Assembly (NCBI RefSeq): GCF_900113375.1
Contig: NZ_FOPC01000001.1
Coordinates: 372,001-436,000 of the forward strand
Direction of reading: 5' to 3'
DNA length: 64,000 bases
Source of the DNA: Algoriphagus hitonicola
GTDB lineage: Bacteria; Bacteroidota; Bacteroidia; Cytophagales; Cyclobacteriaceae
A program made the translations under genes and the position numbers. Of the stretch, positions 8,343 through 17,797 are shown one piece after another. How positions within the stretch are numbered: position 1 is the first letter of the stretch; each line of letters starts with the position of its first letter. The notes under the pieces are model-generated. The model saw only the letters and a program-made list of their open reading frames with translations, made no database searches and was not told where the DNA came from.

Positions 8343-9397
8343 TGGAATACCTGTTCAAATCCATCGCTTGCTTACTGCTGTTTTTATTGGTACATCGCCT
8401 CTTTTTGCAACAGGAAGTTTTGCATCGATTCAACCGCTTTTTTCTTTTGGCAGCTGTGCTTTTGTCCTTTTTGATTCCACTCAATCAAATCGAAGTACCT
8501 TCTCTCAAGCAAGCGCATCTAGTGGAAGAAGAGTTTTCCCAACCCGAAAATTTTTCTGTAAATGAAGGATTTACCCCAACAGAAATCGAGTATAGCAATA
8601 AACCGGAAGCATTCTCTAATTGGGATTGGAGTAAACTTCTTTGGGGGATCTATTTTCTAATTTCCCTTGTCTTTTTATTTCGCTTTTTGAGAAATTTTCA
8701 GCTGCTTATTTCTAAGATCAATTCAAACATTCAAGTGAATTATCGGGGACAGACCCTGATTTTACTTCCTGAAAATACCCTCCCTTATTCCTTTTTGAAA
8801 TACATATTTGTTTCAAAGGACGGCTTCGAAAGCGAAGGCCTATCTGATGCGGTGTTTGAGCATGAGCGGGTTCATGTGGTTGAGAAACACAGTTGGGATT
8901 TGATTTTTGTAGAGTTGCTGCTGATTCCGCTTTGGTTTCATCCTGGGCTGTATTGGCTAAGACATGCCATCCGACTCAATCATGAATTTATCGCTGATCG
9001 TTCCGCAATTCAGCGCACTGAAATCACCGACTATCAATATGAATTAATCCGCTTGGCCCAGTCCGGGACTCCTTCTGCCTTGGTCAGCACTTTGAACTAT
9101 TCCCTCACTAAAAAGCGCATTCAAATGATGACTAAAACAAGTAAGCCGATTCATGTGGCCTGGAAATTCCTAGCGGTAGTCCCGATTTTGGGGTTGATTT
9201 ATTATGGATTTAGTGAAAAGGTAATTGCACAATCAGATAAAAGGAATAGCGAAGTGCACATTTATTCCGGAGGGAATGAACGTTCTGAGAATACCTATGA
9301 TTTGGCTTTTTATTTGGATCCGAGTGGAAAAATTTATCAAGAGGGTGAAAAGAATCAAAAAGATCATGAACTCTCAGAATTAGATCAATGGCTTTAA
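8342..9397 (+). pseudogene. M56 (BlaR1-like) sensor metallopeptidase, 5' part, cut by an in-frame stop
   Basis: 351 residues up to TAA 9395-9397. N-terminal membrane helices (YLFKSIACLLLFLLVHRLF; NRFFLLAAVLLSFLIPL) and a zinc site HERVH (about residue 178), followed by WFHPGLYWLRHAIRLNHEFIADRSA, are those of M56/BlaR1 peptidases. A further helix (WKFLAVVPILGLIYYGF) leads to an extracytoplasmic tail. The protein stops at ...LSELDQWL, but the same frame stays open through 9398-9427 into the next reading frame, which continues as an expected tail domain. I read this as one gene broken by a single nonsense codon. The protease core is intact and may still be made and work in shortened form, so 'pseudogene' is a provisional label. 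Confidence 0.72.
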
Positions 9398-10633
9398 GAG
9401 TTACCTGACCAGAAACTTAAAATAAAGATGATTGTCCTGGAAGGAAATACCACCGGGAATGTGGCAAAAGCTCAGTCTATTCTGGTAAAACATGAAATTC
9501 GAAGAATACGGATGATGGATGATCCAAAGAAAGAAACACTCGAAAAGAGTTCCTCCATGAGTTACCAGCTAGTTTATGGTCAGAGTCTTCAAAAAATGAC
9601 CAAGTCTAAGTACTTCAGCCAAACCAAATTTATTCTCAAATTTCCCGATGGGGAATTGGAGGAAATGAGCTATGAAGAGCTCCCTCAAAAAATCAAAGAC
9701 GAACTTCATGAGGCTCCAGGAAAAATCGAACCGAATGCCCCAACTGCGGATATATTTGAAAGCTGGAAAGATGGGGATGAGTACGCGCTTTGGCTGGATG
9801 GCAAGGTGATTCCCAATTCAAAACTGAATGAGATTTCTCAAGATGAAATCGTACATTTCTTTTCCAGTTACGTACACGACAATGCGAGATCGGAGCGCTT
9901 TCCGCAGGATTATCAAGTGCATTTGTACACCTTAGAGGCTTTTGAAAATACCTATGGTGAAAACTCAGATATAAGGACCAAGCCGCTTCGAGGCACAGTA
10001 ACCATTCCGGTGAACGAACCTAAAAGCCAACTTTTTTCATCAAGTAGTCATCCTCTTTCCTTGTATCAGAGGGATTTGGAATCTTATCATCAAGCTCTAA
10101 AAACAGGTCCTCACTTTGTCGAAAGAAGTCAACTAGAGCAAGAGGAAATGATGCGACAATTTTTGGATCTAGGAGGAAGGTACTATAGGTTTCACGCAGC
10201 CAATAAACCGGATGTAGATCGGCCAACCCATCCTTTTGCACCATTTGTTCAGTTGGAGAAAAACGGGAAAACGCTGTTTAAATTACCGGAGGATTTGACG
10301 GAATCAGAGAAGGCAAATCTTCAATCTCCTTCGCCTGCCACGGCGGTTTCTTCCGCGGCGAAGACCTATCAGAAATTGTTTTTTGCCTATGAAATCAAGC
10401 GAAATGAAAAACGACATTTTGTAACCAAAACTCCCGAGGAACAAAAAAGACTTCTCGATGAATTTGAAGAGGTCCAAAATGCGTACATGGGCTTGGATCA
10501 TCTCGAGAAAAGAACTGCGGTAAGACCCACCAATCCCTACCATCCGTTTGTAAAAATAGAGGAAGGTGGAAAGTCTTCCTTTAAGTTAATTGCAGCATTG
10601 ACCTCCGAAGAAAGGGCTGCTTTGGGTTGTTAA
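9398..10633 (+). pseudogene. 3' part of the M56 gene: extracytoplasmic tail after the stop codon
   Basis: In the same frame as the M56 gene, directly after its TAA; the first ATG is at 9428 (401 residues if translated alone). It opens with ELPDQKLKIKMIVLEGNT, resembling the ExbD/BlaR1-tail domain found after M56 cores. It continues with DEYALWLDGKVIPNSKLNEIS and VHLYTLEAFENTYGE, matching the 'LDGK..s..elneI..d.I' pattern seen in Bacteroidota M56 tails. Near the end a motif occurs twice: RPTHPFAPFVQLEKNGKTLF and RPTNPYHPFVKIEEGGKSSF, each followed by FKL/KL...LT..E.A.L. There is no signal peptide or membrane segment, so a stand-alone protein would be stranded in the cytoplasm. Together with the first part this gives an original protein of about 763 residues. 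Confidence 0.7.
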
Positions 10634-10659
10634 AAATGGGAGAGTCGAATGGGGTGGTT

Positions 10660-11778
10660 TTATCCCAATTCCAAGCTAGGAGACTGGTTTTGAGAAAAAT
10701 ATTCTTCAGGTTGTAAAAGACCTTGAAGGATATTTCCCCAGGTAAGTTGCCAAATTTGGAAATTTAGTTTTTGACTTTCCCATTCGGAGATTTGACTTTC
10801 AAACCAGCCAAAATCAAAACTTTTGGAGGGGATTCCGATGCCATTTTGTTCAATTTCCAGGGCATTACAGGCTTGCTCGTATTGTCCTGCCACAGGGATG
10901 ACCATGACTGGCTTTCCCAAATACATAGCCTCACAGACGGATTCAAATCCAGCGGTACAAACCAAACCTCGGCAAGCTGCCATATCAGCCAAAAATGTCC
11001 GATCATTTACCCGATGAAAACTGAGATTGGGAAGTGGGAACTCGCATTCGGCGGCATCTTTTTTGTCCCAATAGGCCTTGATTCTCAGCTGTGGATTAGC
11101 TTTCGCAAACTGGAAAACCTCCTCTGCGTATCCGGGATTTACCATATAGGTGAGGAAATAATCCCCATTTGAGGAATCAAGATTCTTCACTTCTCGTCTC
11201 AAGAGCGGAGGAACGACCTGAACTTTTGGAGTGGACTTTTTCTGCGGTAAAAAGGAAAGACCCAAAACTTCATCCGCGCCCAACCCGGTCAGTTTGGTAT
11301 TGAGTTGAAATAGGATTTTTTCCAATGCGCGATTAGGTGCAAACCGAAAATCAGGATGCCAAATCATGTATTGATGGCCGATGACCCAAAATTGGGCTTT
11401 AGGACGAAACCAAAAATTGTAAAGTCCCCCGAGCAAATCATAAAAATTGAGAATAATGTCCGGCTGGGTTTCCGTGACAATATGATGAATGCGATTAAGA
11501 CTTTTTTGATAGCTTCCGACTTTCAGGCTGTTTTTCCAGATCGTTTTCGTCAAGTTGATCTTTTTCTGAGAAGCATCACATTCAAAATTGGGACTGTCCA
11601 CCAAACTGATGGGTGCCTTGATTTCTCGTTCAAAAAAGGAAGGAATTTCCCTTCGCTTGCTTTTCCCCACAATGACCGCCACCAACTCGTGACCCTGAGT
11701 GCTCAGCAACTGTGAAAATGAAATCGCCTGGGTCATGTGCCCGCGACCTTCTCCCTGTACGATGAACAAGAATTTCAT
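10660..11778 (-). CDS. GT-B fold glycosyltransferase (MurG/GT28-like)
   Basis: 372 residues. The N-terminal loop GEGRGHMTQA and the C-terminal nucleotide-sugar site (TAGFESVCEAMYLGKPVMVI, then QYEQACNA) are characteristic of GT-B enzymes related to MurG and to the glycosyltransferases paired with LpxH-like phosphoesterases in Bacteroidota. Donor and acceptor are unknown; an envelope lipid or polysaccharide is likely. It lies three bases downstream of the phosphoesterase gene on the same strand, so the two are almost certainly co-transcribed. No membrane segment is seen. Confidence 0.85.
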   Translation of the reverse strand: MKFLFIVQGEGRGHMTQAISFSQLLSTQGHELVAVIVGKSKRREIPSFFEREIKAPISLVDSPNFECDASQKKINLTKTIWKNSLKVGSYQKSLNRIHHIVTETQPDIILNFYDLLGGLYNFWFRPKAQFWVIGHQYMIWHPDFRFAPNRALEKILFQLNTKLTGLGADEVLGLSFLPQKKSTPKVQVVPPLLRREVKNLDSSNGDYFLTYMVNPGYAEEVFQFAKANPQLRIKAYWDKKDAAECEFPLPNLSFHRVNDRTFLADMAACRGLVCTAGFESVCEAMYLGKPVMVIPVAGQYEQACNALEIEQNGIGIPSKSFDFGWFESQISEWESQKLNFQIWQLTWGNILQGLLQPEEYFSQNQSPSLELG

Positions 11779-11781
11779 GGC

Positions 11782-12645
11782 TTATCGAAATGCAGGTGGA
11801 TTCAAATCGTCCTTGGGAGGAGTGAAAGAAACCTGTCTTAAGGGAATCACTCCATCGTTTTCACCCGAAAAGAAGCTGCCGACTTGATTATCCCGAATCG
11901 ATTTAAAGTCGATTTCACTGTAGTAGATGAGCTGCCAATTACCTTCGTGATCTTCTGCCAAGGCTGACATGGTTTCTACCCAATCCCCGGAGTTCATGTA
12001 TTCTACCCCATCGATGATGCGTTTTTCGGCTTTATGAATATGCCCGCAGATAATGCCATCACAGCCTTTTGCTTTGGCCATTTTGGCCAGTTCGGTTTCG
12101 TATTGATCAACGTAGGAAACGGCAGATTTGACTTTGCTTTTGACATATTGGGATAGCGAAAAATAAGGCAATCCCCGTTTGAATCGATAGTGGTTGACTA
12201 CCCGGTTAAGCCAAAGGAGAAACGTGTAGCCCATATCCCCGAGATAGGCTATCCAGCGAAGATTGGTCGTGATGCTGTCAAAGACATCGCCGTGGGTAAT
12301 GAAGTATTTTTTACCCGCACTCTCGTAAATCATATCCGTTTGGATGGAAAGATTACCGATTTGAAGCGGAAGAATTTGATCCAAAAAATCATCGTGATTT
12401 CCTCGGAGGTAAAACACTTTTGTTTTTTGATTGTCGATCATTTTGATCACCCGGTTGAAAAAACGGGTATGTTTGCGCTTCCAGGTGCCGGATTTTTTCA
12501 GCTGCCAGCCATCGATGATATCTCCATTGAGAATGAGGTTTTCGCAGCGGTATTGCTTGAGAAATCGGACGATTTCTTTGGACTTGGATCCTTTTGTCCC
12601 GAGGTGAATGTCAGAGACGATGATGGTTTTGAAATGTGTCTTCAA
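11782..12645 (-). CDS. LpxH-like metallophosphoesterase (calcineurin fold)
   Basis: 287 residues. All motifs of the metal-dependent phosphoesterase fold are present: SDIHLG, GDIIDGW, RGNHDD, THGD and CGHIHK. Proteins of this subfamily are often named UDP-2,3-diacylglucosamine diphosphatase, but the window contains a closer LpxH match at about 22 kb. This one may therefore act on another phospho-sugar lipid. It precedes the glycosyltransferase gene by three bases. The pair probably modifies an envelope glycolipid; that is an inference from their linkage. Confidence 0.85.
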   Translation of the reverse strand: MKTHFKTIIVSDIHLGTKGSKSKEIVRFLKQYRCENLILNGDIIDGWQLKKSGTWKRKHTRFFNRVIKMIDNQKTKVFYLRGNHDDFLDQILPLQIGNLSIQTDMIYESAGKKYFITHGDVFDSITTNLRWIAYLGDMGYTFLLWLNRVVNHYRFKRGLPYFSLSQYVKSKVKSAVSYVDQYETELAKMAKAKGCDGIICGHIHKAEKRIIDGVEYMNSGDWVETMSALAEDHEGNWQLIYYSEIDFKSIRDNQVGSFFSGENDGVIPLRQVSFTPPKDDLNPPAFR

Positions 12646-12743
12646 CCTTTTTTGTTTTGCTCGAAAGTTAGGGGAGAGATTTAAATATGTGATGTTTAGT
12701 TTGTTAACAATTTGCTATGATTTCCAAATAATCTTTGGTGATT

Positions 12744-12848
12744 ATGAAGCGGGTGTTAAGTAGATATGAAAAATCCCACCGATTGAGAAAAGCGGGGTGG
12801 AATAAGCAGATTTTGGATTTTTACGCAAGCGGTAAAGCTACTTTTTGA
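12744..12848 (+). CDS. Possible 34-codon basic small ORF
   Basis: In the 246-base gap before the S9 peptidase gene there is an ATG-to-TGA frame of 34 codons. It encodes a basic peptide starting MKRVLSRYEKSHRLRKAGWN. It has no recognised family and no clear ribosome site. It could be a small protein, a leader peptide or chance. The rest of the gap (12646-12891) shows no convincing hairpin or operator. Confidence 0.2.
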   Translation: MKRVLSRYEKSHRLRKAGWNKQILDFYASGKATF

Positions 12849-12891
12849 CCTACACTTTAGTTTAGAAGCTTGAATATAAACTCCTAAGAAT

Positions 12892-15366
12892 ATGCAGCGA
12901 ATTATTGGCGTGATCACCCTCTTTTTTGTCCTGACTGTAGGACAGGCACAAGAGCAGGTGTATCCCGGAAATTATGAATTGGCGGGACGGTTTTCACCGG
13001 AAAAACTCCGTAAAATGATTTTTTCGACCAGTGTCAACCCACATTGGATGAAAAAATCCGATCGGTTTTGGTACGAATACGAGACGAGTGACGGAAAGAA
13101 CTGGTATGTCGTAGATCCTGTACGCAGAACCAAATCCGAACTATTTGATCGGGACAAACTGGCCGCCGAGATCACCAAAGCGGTCAAAGATCCTTTTGAC
13201 GGACAGCATTTGAAGTTGGACGACTTGAAACTTATGGAAGATGAAAATACCATTCGGTTCAAAGTGAAAAGTACTGCCGACGTCCTAAAATCTGACTGGG
13301 AAGAGATCAAGGAAAAGAACAAAAATGCAAAGGATTCCTTGGAGAAAAAGGTGCATACCTTCCTTTGGAATATCTCCACGCAGACCTTGACTGAAATCGA
13401 AACCGAGAAAGATCCGAAGCGACTTTCTTGGGCCAATATTGCTCCTGATTCCTCTAGAATTGTCTATGCCAAGAACCACAATCTGTACTGGATGGATAAG
13501 GAGAATTTTCTCAAAGCAGTAGAGGATGAAAAAGACTCTACCATTGTTGAAAATCAACTCACCGAAGATGGGGAAAAGGATTATGAATATGGCTGGGGAG
13601 GCCGAGGCGATGATAATGTAGAGGAAGAAAAGAAGAAAGATGATCGAAAGCGAGTGGGTGTACTTTGGAGCACAGATTCCAAGCAATTTGTCCTGACCCG
13701 AACTGATCAGCGGGAAGTCAAAGACCTCTGGGTAATTCACAATACCCGTGATCCCCGACCAACTTTGGAAACGTACAAATACGCTATGCCGGGAGAAAAA
13801 GAGCAGCCACAGACCGAGTTGCTTCATTTTTCCTTTGACAATATGGAATTGAATAAGTTGCCGATTTCCACCTTCAAGGATCAGACCGTTTCGCTTTGGT
13901 CCACGACCCCGGCGGCAAACACCAGAGATGATGATTTTCGTCCGGCCACTTGGTTAGGCGATTTGGATGAATTTTACTTTGCGATTACCAGTCGGGATTT
14001 GAAACGAGTGGATGTGGTGCGATGGGATATTGCCAATAACGAAAAAGAAGTGGTCATCGAGGAGCGCTCCAATACCTACATTGATTTCACCAAACTCGAA
14101 CTCGTCGGAGAGGATCTTATCTGGTGGTCTGAGCGAGACGGCTGGGGTCATCTTTACCTATATGGGAAGGATGGTACGATGAAGCGTCAGTTGACTTCCG
14201 GACCCTTCCACGTCGGTGGTGTGGCAAGAGTAGATGAGCGTAATCGTAAGGTGTTTTTCGTGGCCAATGGACGTGAAAAAGACGAAGATCCTTATTACGA
14301 GCACTTGTACAGTGTGAGCATGGATGGAGGAGCGATTAGCCTCTTGAATGCCGGTGATTTCAATCACGACATTGATATCAATGATAATGCTTCCTTCATC
14401 GTAGAAACCTATTCCAGAGTAAATACAACTCCGGTTTCTGTATTGAGAGATAAAAATGGCAATAAGGTTATGGATTTGGAAACCGCTGATCTGAGCCAAC
14501 TTTTTGCTGCAGGTTATCAGTTTCCCGAGCCTTTCAAGTTCAAGGCAGATGATGGCATCACTGACCTTTATGGCGTAATGTACAAGCCGTTTGATTTTGA
14601 TTCCACCCGAAAGTATCCTCTAGTACAATATGTGTATCCAGGGCCTCAAACTGAAGCAGTGAACAAGGCCTTTGGTAGAGCATTTGACCGAACAGACCGA
14701 TTGGCCCAGTTTGGATTTGTGGTGGTGACCTTGGGTAATCGTGGAGGACATCCTGCCCGGTCCAAGTGGTATCATAACTATGGCTATGGAAATCTTCGCG
14801 ACTATGGATTAGCTGATAAAAAAGCCGCGGTGGATCAATTGGCTGATCGCTTTGATTTTATCGATCGAAATAAAGTCGGTATTCATGGGCACTCCGGAGG
14901 TGGATTTATGTCCACAGCAGCCATGCTGGTTTATCCAGAGGTGTTTAAAGTGGCTGTTTCCTCTGCTGGTAATCATGAAAACAATATCTACAATCGCTGG
15001 TGGTCTGAGAAGCATCATGGGGTGCAGGAGCGGATTTCTCCAAAAGGGGATACTACGTTTGTCTACCAAATTGAGAAAAATCCCGACCTAGCCAAAAACC
15101 TAAAAGGTCATCTGATGCTTTCGACGGGAGACGTGGACAATAATGTGCATCCGGCAGGAACGATTCGTATGGCAGAGGCTTTGATCAAAGCCGGAAAGCG
15201 ATTTGAATTTGTGATTTTGCCCGGACAGCGACACGGATACGGTCCGATGGCCGAGTATTTCTTCTGGAAAATGGGTGATTATTTTGTTCGCCACCTTTTA
15301 GGCGATAATACGCCCCCTCCCGTGGATATGGTCGAAATGCAGCGGGATAAACCGCAGGATAAATAA
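12892..15366 (+). CDS. Exported S9 family peptidase (dipeptidyl peptidase IV type)
   Basis: 824 residues with an N-terminal signal (IIGVITLFFVLTVGQAQ). Residues about 30-540 form the beta-propeller typical of DPP-IV (repeats such as WSTDSKQFVLTRTDQ and YFAITSRDLKRVD). The C-terminal alpha/beta-hydrolase domain has the nucleophile GHSGGG (about residue 664), the acid in STGDVDNNVHP (about 743) and the histidine in PGQRHGYG (about 779). It should remove di- or oligopeptides from secreted or outer-membrane substrates in the periplasm or at the surface. A strong terminator follows, and it appears to be a single-gene unit. Confidence 0.92.
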   Translation: MQRIIGVITLFFVLTVGQAQEQVYPGNYELAGRFSPEKLRKMIFSTSVNPHWMKKSDRFWYEYETSDGKNWYVVDPVRRTKSELFDRDKLAAEITKAVKDPFDGQHLKLDDLKLMEDENTIRFKVKSTADVLKSDWEEIKEKNKNAKDSLEKKVHTFLWNISTQTLTEIETEKDPKRLSWANIAPDSSRIVYAKNHNLYWMDKENFLKAVEDEKDSTIVENQLTEDGEKDYEYGWGGRGDDNVEEEKKKDDRKRVGVLWSTDSKQFVLTRTDQREVKDLWVIHNTRDPRPTLETYKYAMPGEKEQPQTELLHFSFDNMELNKLPISTFKDQTVSLWSTTPAANTRDDDFRPATWLGDLDEFYFAITSRDLKRVDVVRWDIANNEKEVVIEERSNTYIDFTKLELVGEDLIWWSERDGWGHLYLYGKDGTMKRQLTSGPFHVGGVARVDERNRKVFFVANGREKDEDPYYEHLYSVSMDGGAISLLNAGDFNHDIDINDNASFIVETYSRVNTTPVSVLRDKNGNKVMDLETADLSQLFAAGYQFPEPFKFKADDGITDLYGVMYKPFDFDSTRKYPLVQYVYPGPQTEAVNKAFGRAFDRTDRLAQFGFVVVTLGNRGGHPARSKWYHNYGYGNLRDYGLADKKAAVDQLADRFDFIDRNKVGIHGHSGGGFMSTAAMLVYPEVFKVAVSSAGNHENNIYNRWWSEKHHGVQERISPKGDTTFVYQIEKNPDLAKNLKGHLMLSTGDVDNNVHPAGTIRMAEALIKAGKRFEFVILPGQRHGYGPMAEYFFWKMGDYFVRHLLGDNTPPPVDMVEMQRDKPQDK

Positions 15367-15392
15367 GAAAGCTGAAGTTAAAAATCTGAAAC

Positions 15393-15428
15393 AAAAAGCC
15401 CGATTCCATTACAGAATCGGGCTTTTTT
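15393..15428 (+). terminator. Rho-independent terminator after the S9 peptidase gene
   Basis: Perfect 14-base stem AAAAAGCCCGATTC / GAATCGGGCTTTTT with a 7-base loop, ending in six or more T. The A-run on the other side lets it also act on leftward transcription. Confidence 0.9.
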
Positions 15429-15575
15429 GGTAGTGGGTTCAATGATTAAACAAAGAATGGTCTAATTATCCAGTACTTGAGAACGATTCATCTATGTAAT
15501 TGTGACAAATAATAATCGTGCGCAAAAAAAATTAAGGAAATCGAATTTGATTAAAGGTACAGAATAGTTTTGGTC

Positions 15576-17102
15576 TTAATTTCCCTCCCAGACTACCTTC
15601 TTTTCTGCTATTTCGGCTCTTAAAATCGCATTGATGTCCACTTTGGCTTTCCTGAGGAAATGAACCTTCGTTCCTTTTTCCCTCGCAAGAGGATGGGTGA
15701 TTTCTCCAATTTCTTGATATGCTTCGAAAAAACCCAATTCCCGATTTGTGATCTTTTCATCCTTTTCCCAAACCAAAATCAGATGATCTACTTTTTCTTT
15801 CAAATCAAACCAATACAGGTAATCAGCATTCATGGTGAAGGCTTGAAGGCCGGGAATTTTAGAGTAATAATTAATGGCTCCTGCCTGTCCATAGTTGTCA
15901 CAAATGATCAGAATTCTTCCTTGGTGAGGCATCATCTGATAGGCCGAATCCACCAGTTGAGCAAGTTCACTCCAGCCCAGCATATCTGCAAAATCCTGCG
16001 GAATAGGATGTGATTTGCCATCTTCCCATCGATTAAGATCAAGTTTCGAATAGTTAGGCGGATCTTTTAAAATCCTATCGGGGGAATAAAAAGGATGAAC
16101 CAGCGGAAATGCGAAGGCAAAAAGTACCGGAGGAATCAGCAAAAGAATAGGTTTCAAATAATTTTTCCGGAGGCTATCCATGAAACCTGCAATCCAAACT
16201 GCACCAAATCCGATCAATACCGGATAAAGTCCTATGGCATAATAGGCCTTGGCATGGAAATACGTAAAGATTGCAATCGTAAAAATATACGTCCAAAATA
16301 CCCAGCGGAAGGTTTTAAACTTCCCTGAAGTCCCCAGTGAGATCAAACCTGAAATCCAGATAAAAATACAAGGGTAGAAGAAGAGCAGTTGCTCCATCAG
16401 AAATCCGGTTCGGCTGTTATTGATCAGTTGATGCTGGCTCAGCAATCTCATGTGAGTGAGTACGGGAAAGCCATTTTCCCACTGCCAAATGAGGTTGGGA
16501 GCCACCAAAATCAGAGCCAGTAGCAATGCTATGTAAAGGTTCCTGTTTTTGAAAATCGATCGTGCGGGAGTGAGTGCCAATGCTGGAAACAGACCCAAGG
16601 CTAAAAAGACAATGGAGTATTTGTTTAGAAATCCCAAGGCAAAACTAAAAGCTAGGATATAAAACCATTTCGAATGCTTGGTTTGGATAAGTCGGATTAA
16701 GCTATATCCTACCAAAGTCCAGCAAAAGATGTCGATGGAGTTGGGCTGAAAAAGGATATTTAATCGGATCAGGGCAGAAAAAAGCAAGCCAACTGCTGCG
16801 AGTGATTGTGCAAAGAGGTTTCCACCAAGTCTTTTTACCAAATCCCAAGTCAGCCAAATCGTCAATACTCCAAACAGTGCTGGGAAAAAGCGGACCCAAA
16901 ATTCCCCGTTTCCAAGCCATCGGATCAAAACGGAGATCCAAGAAGTCACCGGTGGAACAGATAAATACCCCCAAGCCAAATAGTTTGCCTGATCCATATG
17001 CAAAAACTCGTCCCGGTGCAATTCAAAATCGGGATGGACAGCAAGGTACTGCAAACCAAATTTGAGGACGATAAAAAACAGAAGGGGGTTTCCGGATTTC
17101 AT
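15576..17102 (-). CDS. GT39/ArnT-like membrane glycosyltransferase
   Basis: 508 residues with about 10-12 predicted membrane helices through residue 360, then a soluble periplasmic domain. The first loop contains the acidic RDEFLHMDQ motif expected for the catalytic Asp of GT-C/GT39 enzymes, which move a sugar from a polyprenyl-phosphate carrier to lipid or protein on the periplasmic side. WLTWDLVKRLGG and NKYSIVFLALGLFPAL are typical. The acceptor is unknown. The gene stands alone, convergent with the S9 peptidase. Confidence 0.85.
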   Translation of the reverse strand: MKSGNPLLFFIVLKFGLQYLAVHPDFELHRDEFLHMDQANYLAWGYLSVPPVTSWISVLIRWLGNGEFWVRFFPALFGVLTIWLTWDLVKRLGGNLFAQSLAAVGLLFSALIRLNILFQPNSIDIFCWTLVGYSLIRLIQTKHSKWFYILAFSFALGFLNKYSIVFLALGLFPALALTPARSIFKNRNLYIALLLALILVAPNLIWQWENGFPVLTHMRLLSQHQLINNSRTGFLMEQLLFFYPCIFIWISGLISLGTSGKFKTFRWVFWTYIFTIAIFTYFHAKAYYAIGLYPVLIGFGAVWIAGFMDSLRKNYLKPILLLIPPVLFAFAFPLVHPFYSPDRILKDPPNYSKLDLNRWEDGKSHPIPQDFADMLGWSELAQLVDSAYQMMPHQGRILIICDNYGQAGAINYYSKIPGLQAFTMNADYLYWFDLKEKVDHLILVWEKDEKITNRELGFFEAYQEIGEITHPLAREKGTKVHFLRKAKVDINAILRAEIAEKKVVWEGN

Positions 17103-17189
17103 AACCGAAATTAATCGAATTCTTAAAATTTCTATCCAGCCAGGCCTTTTTTGCTCCTTCAGGAATCTGAGCCAATATTCAAAAATAAC

Positions 17190-17543
17190 CTATTTATACT
17201 CTTTGATCAGGAGGGTATAGTTGATCGAATCCTCAAATTTCTCAATCGGCATCCTGCTTTGGGAATCAGGAAAGCGATAAATGGGCATTTCCGGATTTAG
17301 AGACGGGGATGGTGAAGCATACATTTCTCTATCCTTGAAAAATTCTTTAGGAGTAAACACTATCGCTGAATCCGACTTAAAAGTGTCTTTTCTGTCAAAA
17401 TCTATATCGGCGATGATATCTCCGAGTTTTGGGTTGAACTTTTTTAATTCTTGGATGGAAGGTTTTCTTTTTTCCTGTTCTTGCGAAAATCCGAGAGTAA
17501 CCACTCCTAAAGTCAGAATAAAAATGCCGATAAGAATTTTCAT
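17190..17543 (-). CDS. Small exported protein of unknown function
   Basis: 117 residues. The signal peptide KILIGIFILTLGVVTLGFSQ is followed by a charged, proline-containing mature part with no cysteine and no recognisable domain. It lies 87 bases upstream of the GT39 gene on the same strand. The next 254 bases (17544-17797) up to the histidine kinase gene are AT-rich and show no gene or clear hairpin. Confidence 0.6.
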   Translation of the reverse strand: MKILIGIFILTLGVVTLGFSQEQEKRKPSIQELKKFNPKLGDIIADIDFDRKDTFKSDSAIVFTPKEFFKDREMYASPSPSLNPEMPIYRFPDSQSRMPIEKFEDSINYTLLIKEYK

Positions 17544-17797
17544 GAATTGATCCGGTTTGCGATGATAATCAGTTTTATAGGCAGGGTTTTTCTTTTGAGT
17601 TTTACACTTAAAAATAAGATTTCTTCAATTAGGAGAATGATTATTTAAGTTAAAAATTCTAATCGAATAGGGTCAGTTCCTTTTTCGATTTTCTATTGAT
17701 CGTGATTTGGGTTTCAAGATGTTTTTGGAAAATACCTAAAACGATTCAGTACACTTTTTAAACTGAGGGATCCGGATTTTCTGTTGGTTGACCTTTT

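Noticed and set aside
9428..10633. Independent 401-residue gene starting at ATG 9428
   Set aside because: It is in the same frame as the M56 gene, directly behind its stop, lacks any export signal and reads as the missing M56 tail.
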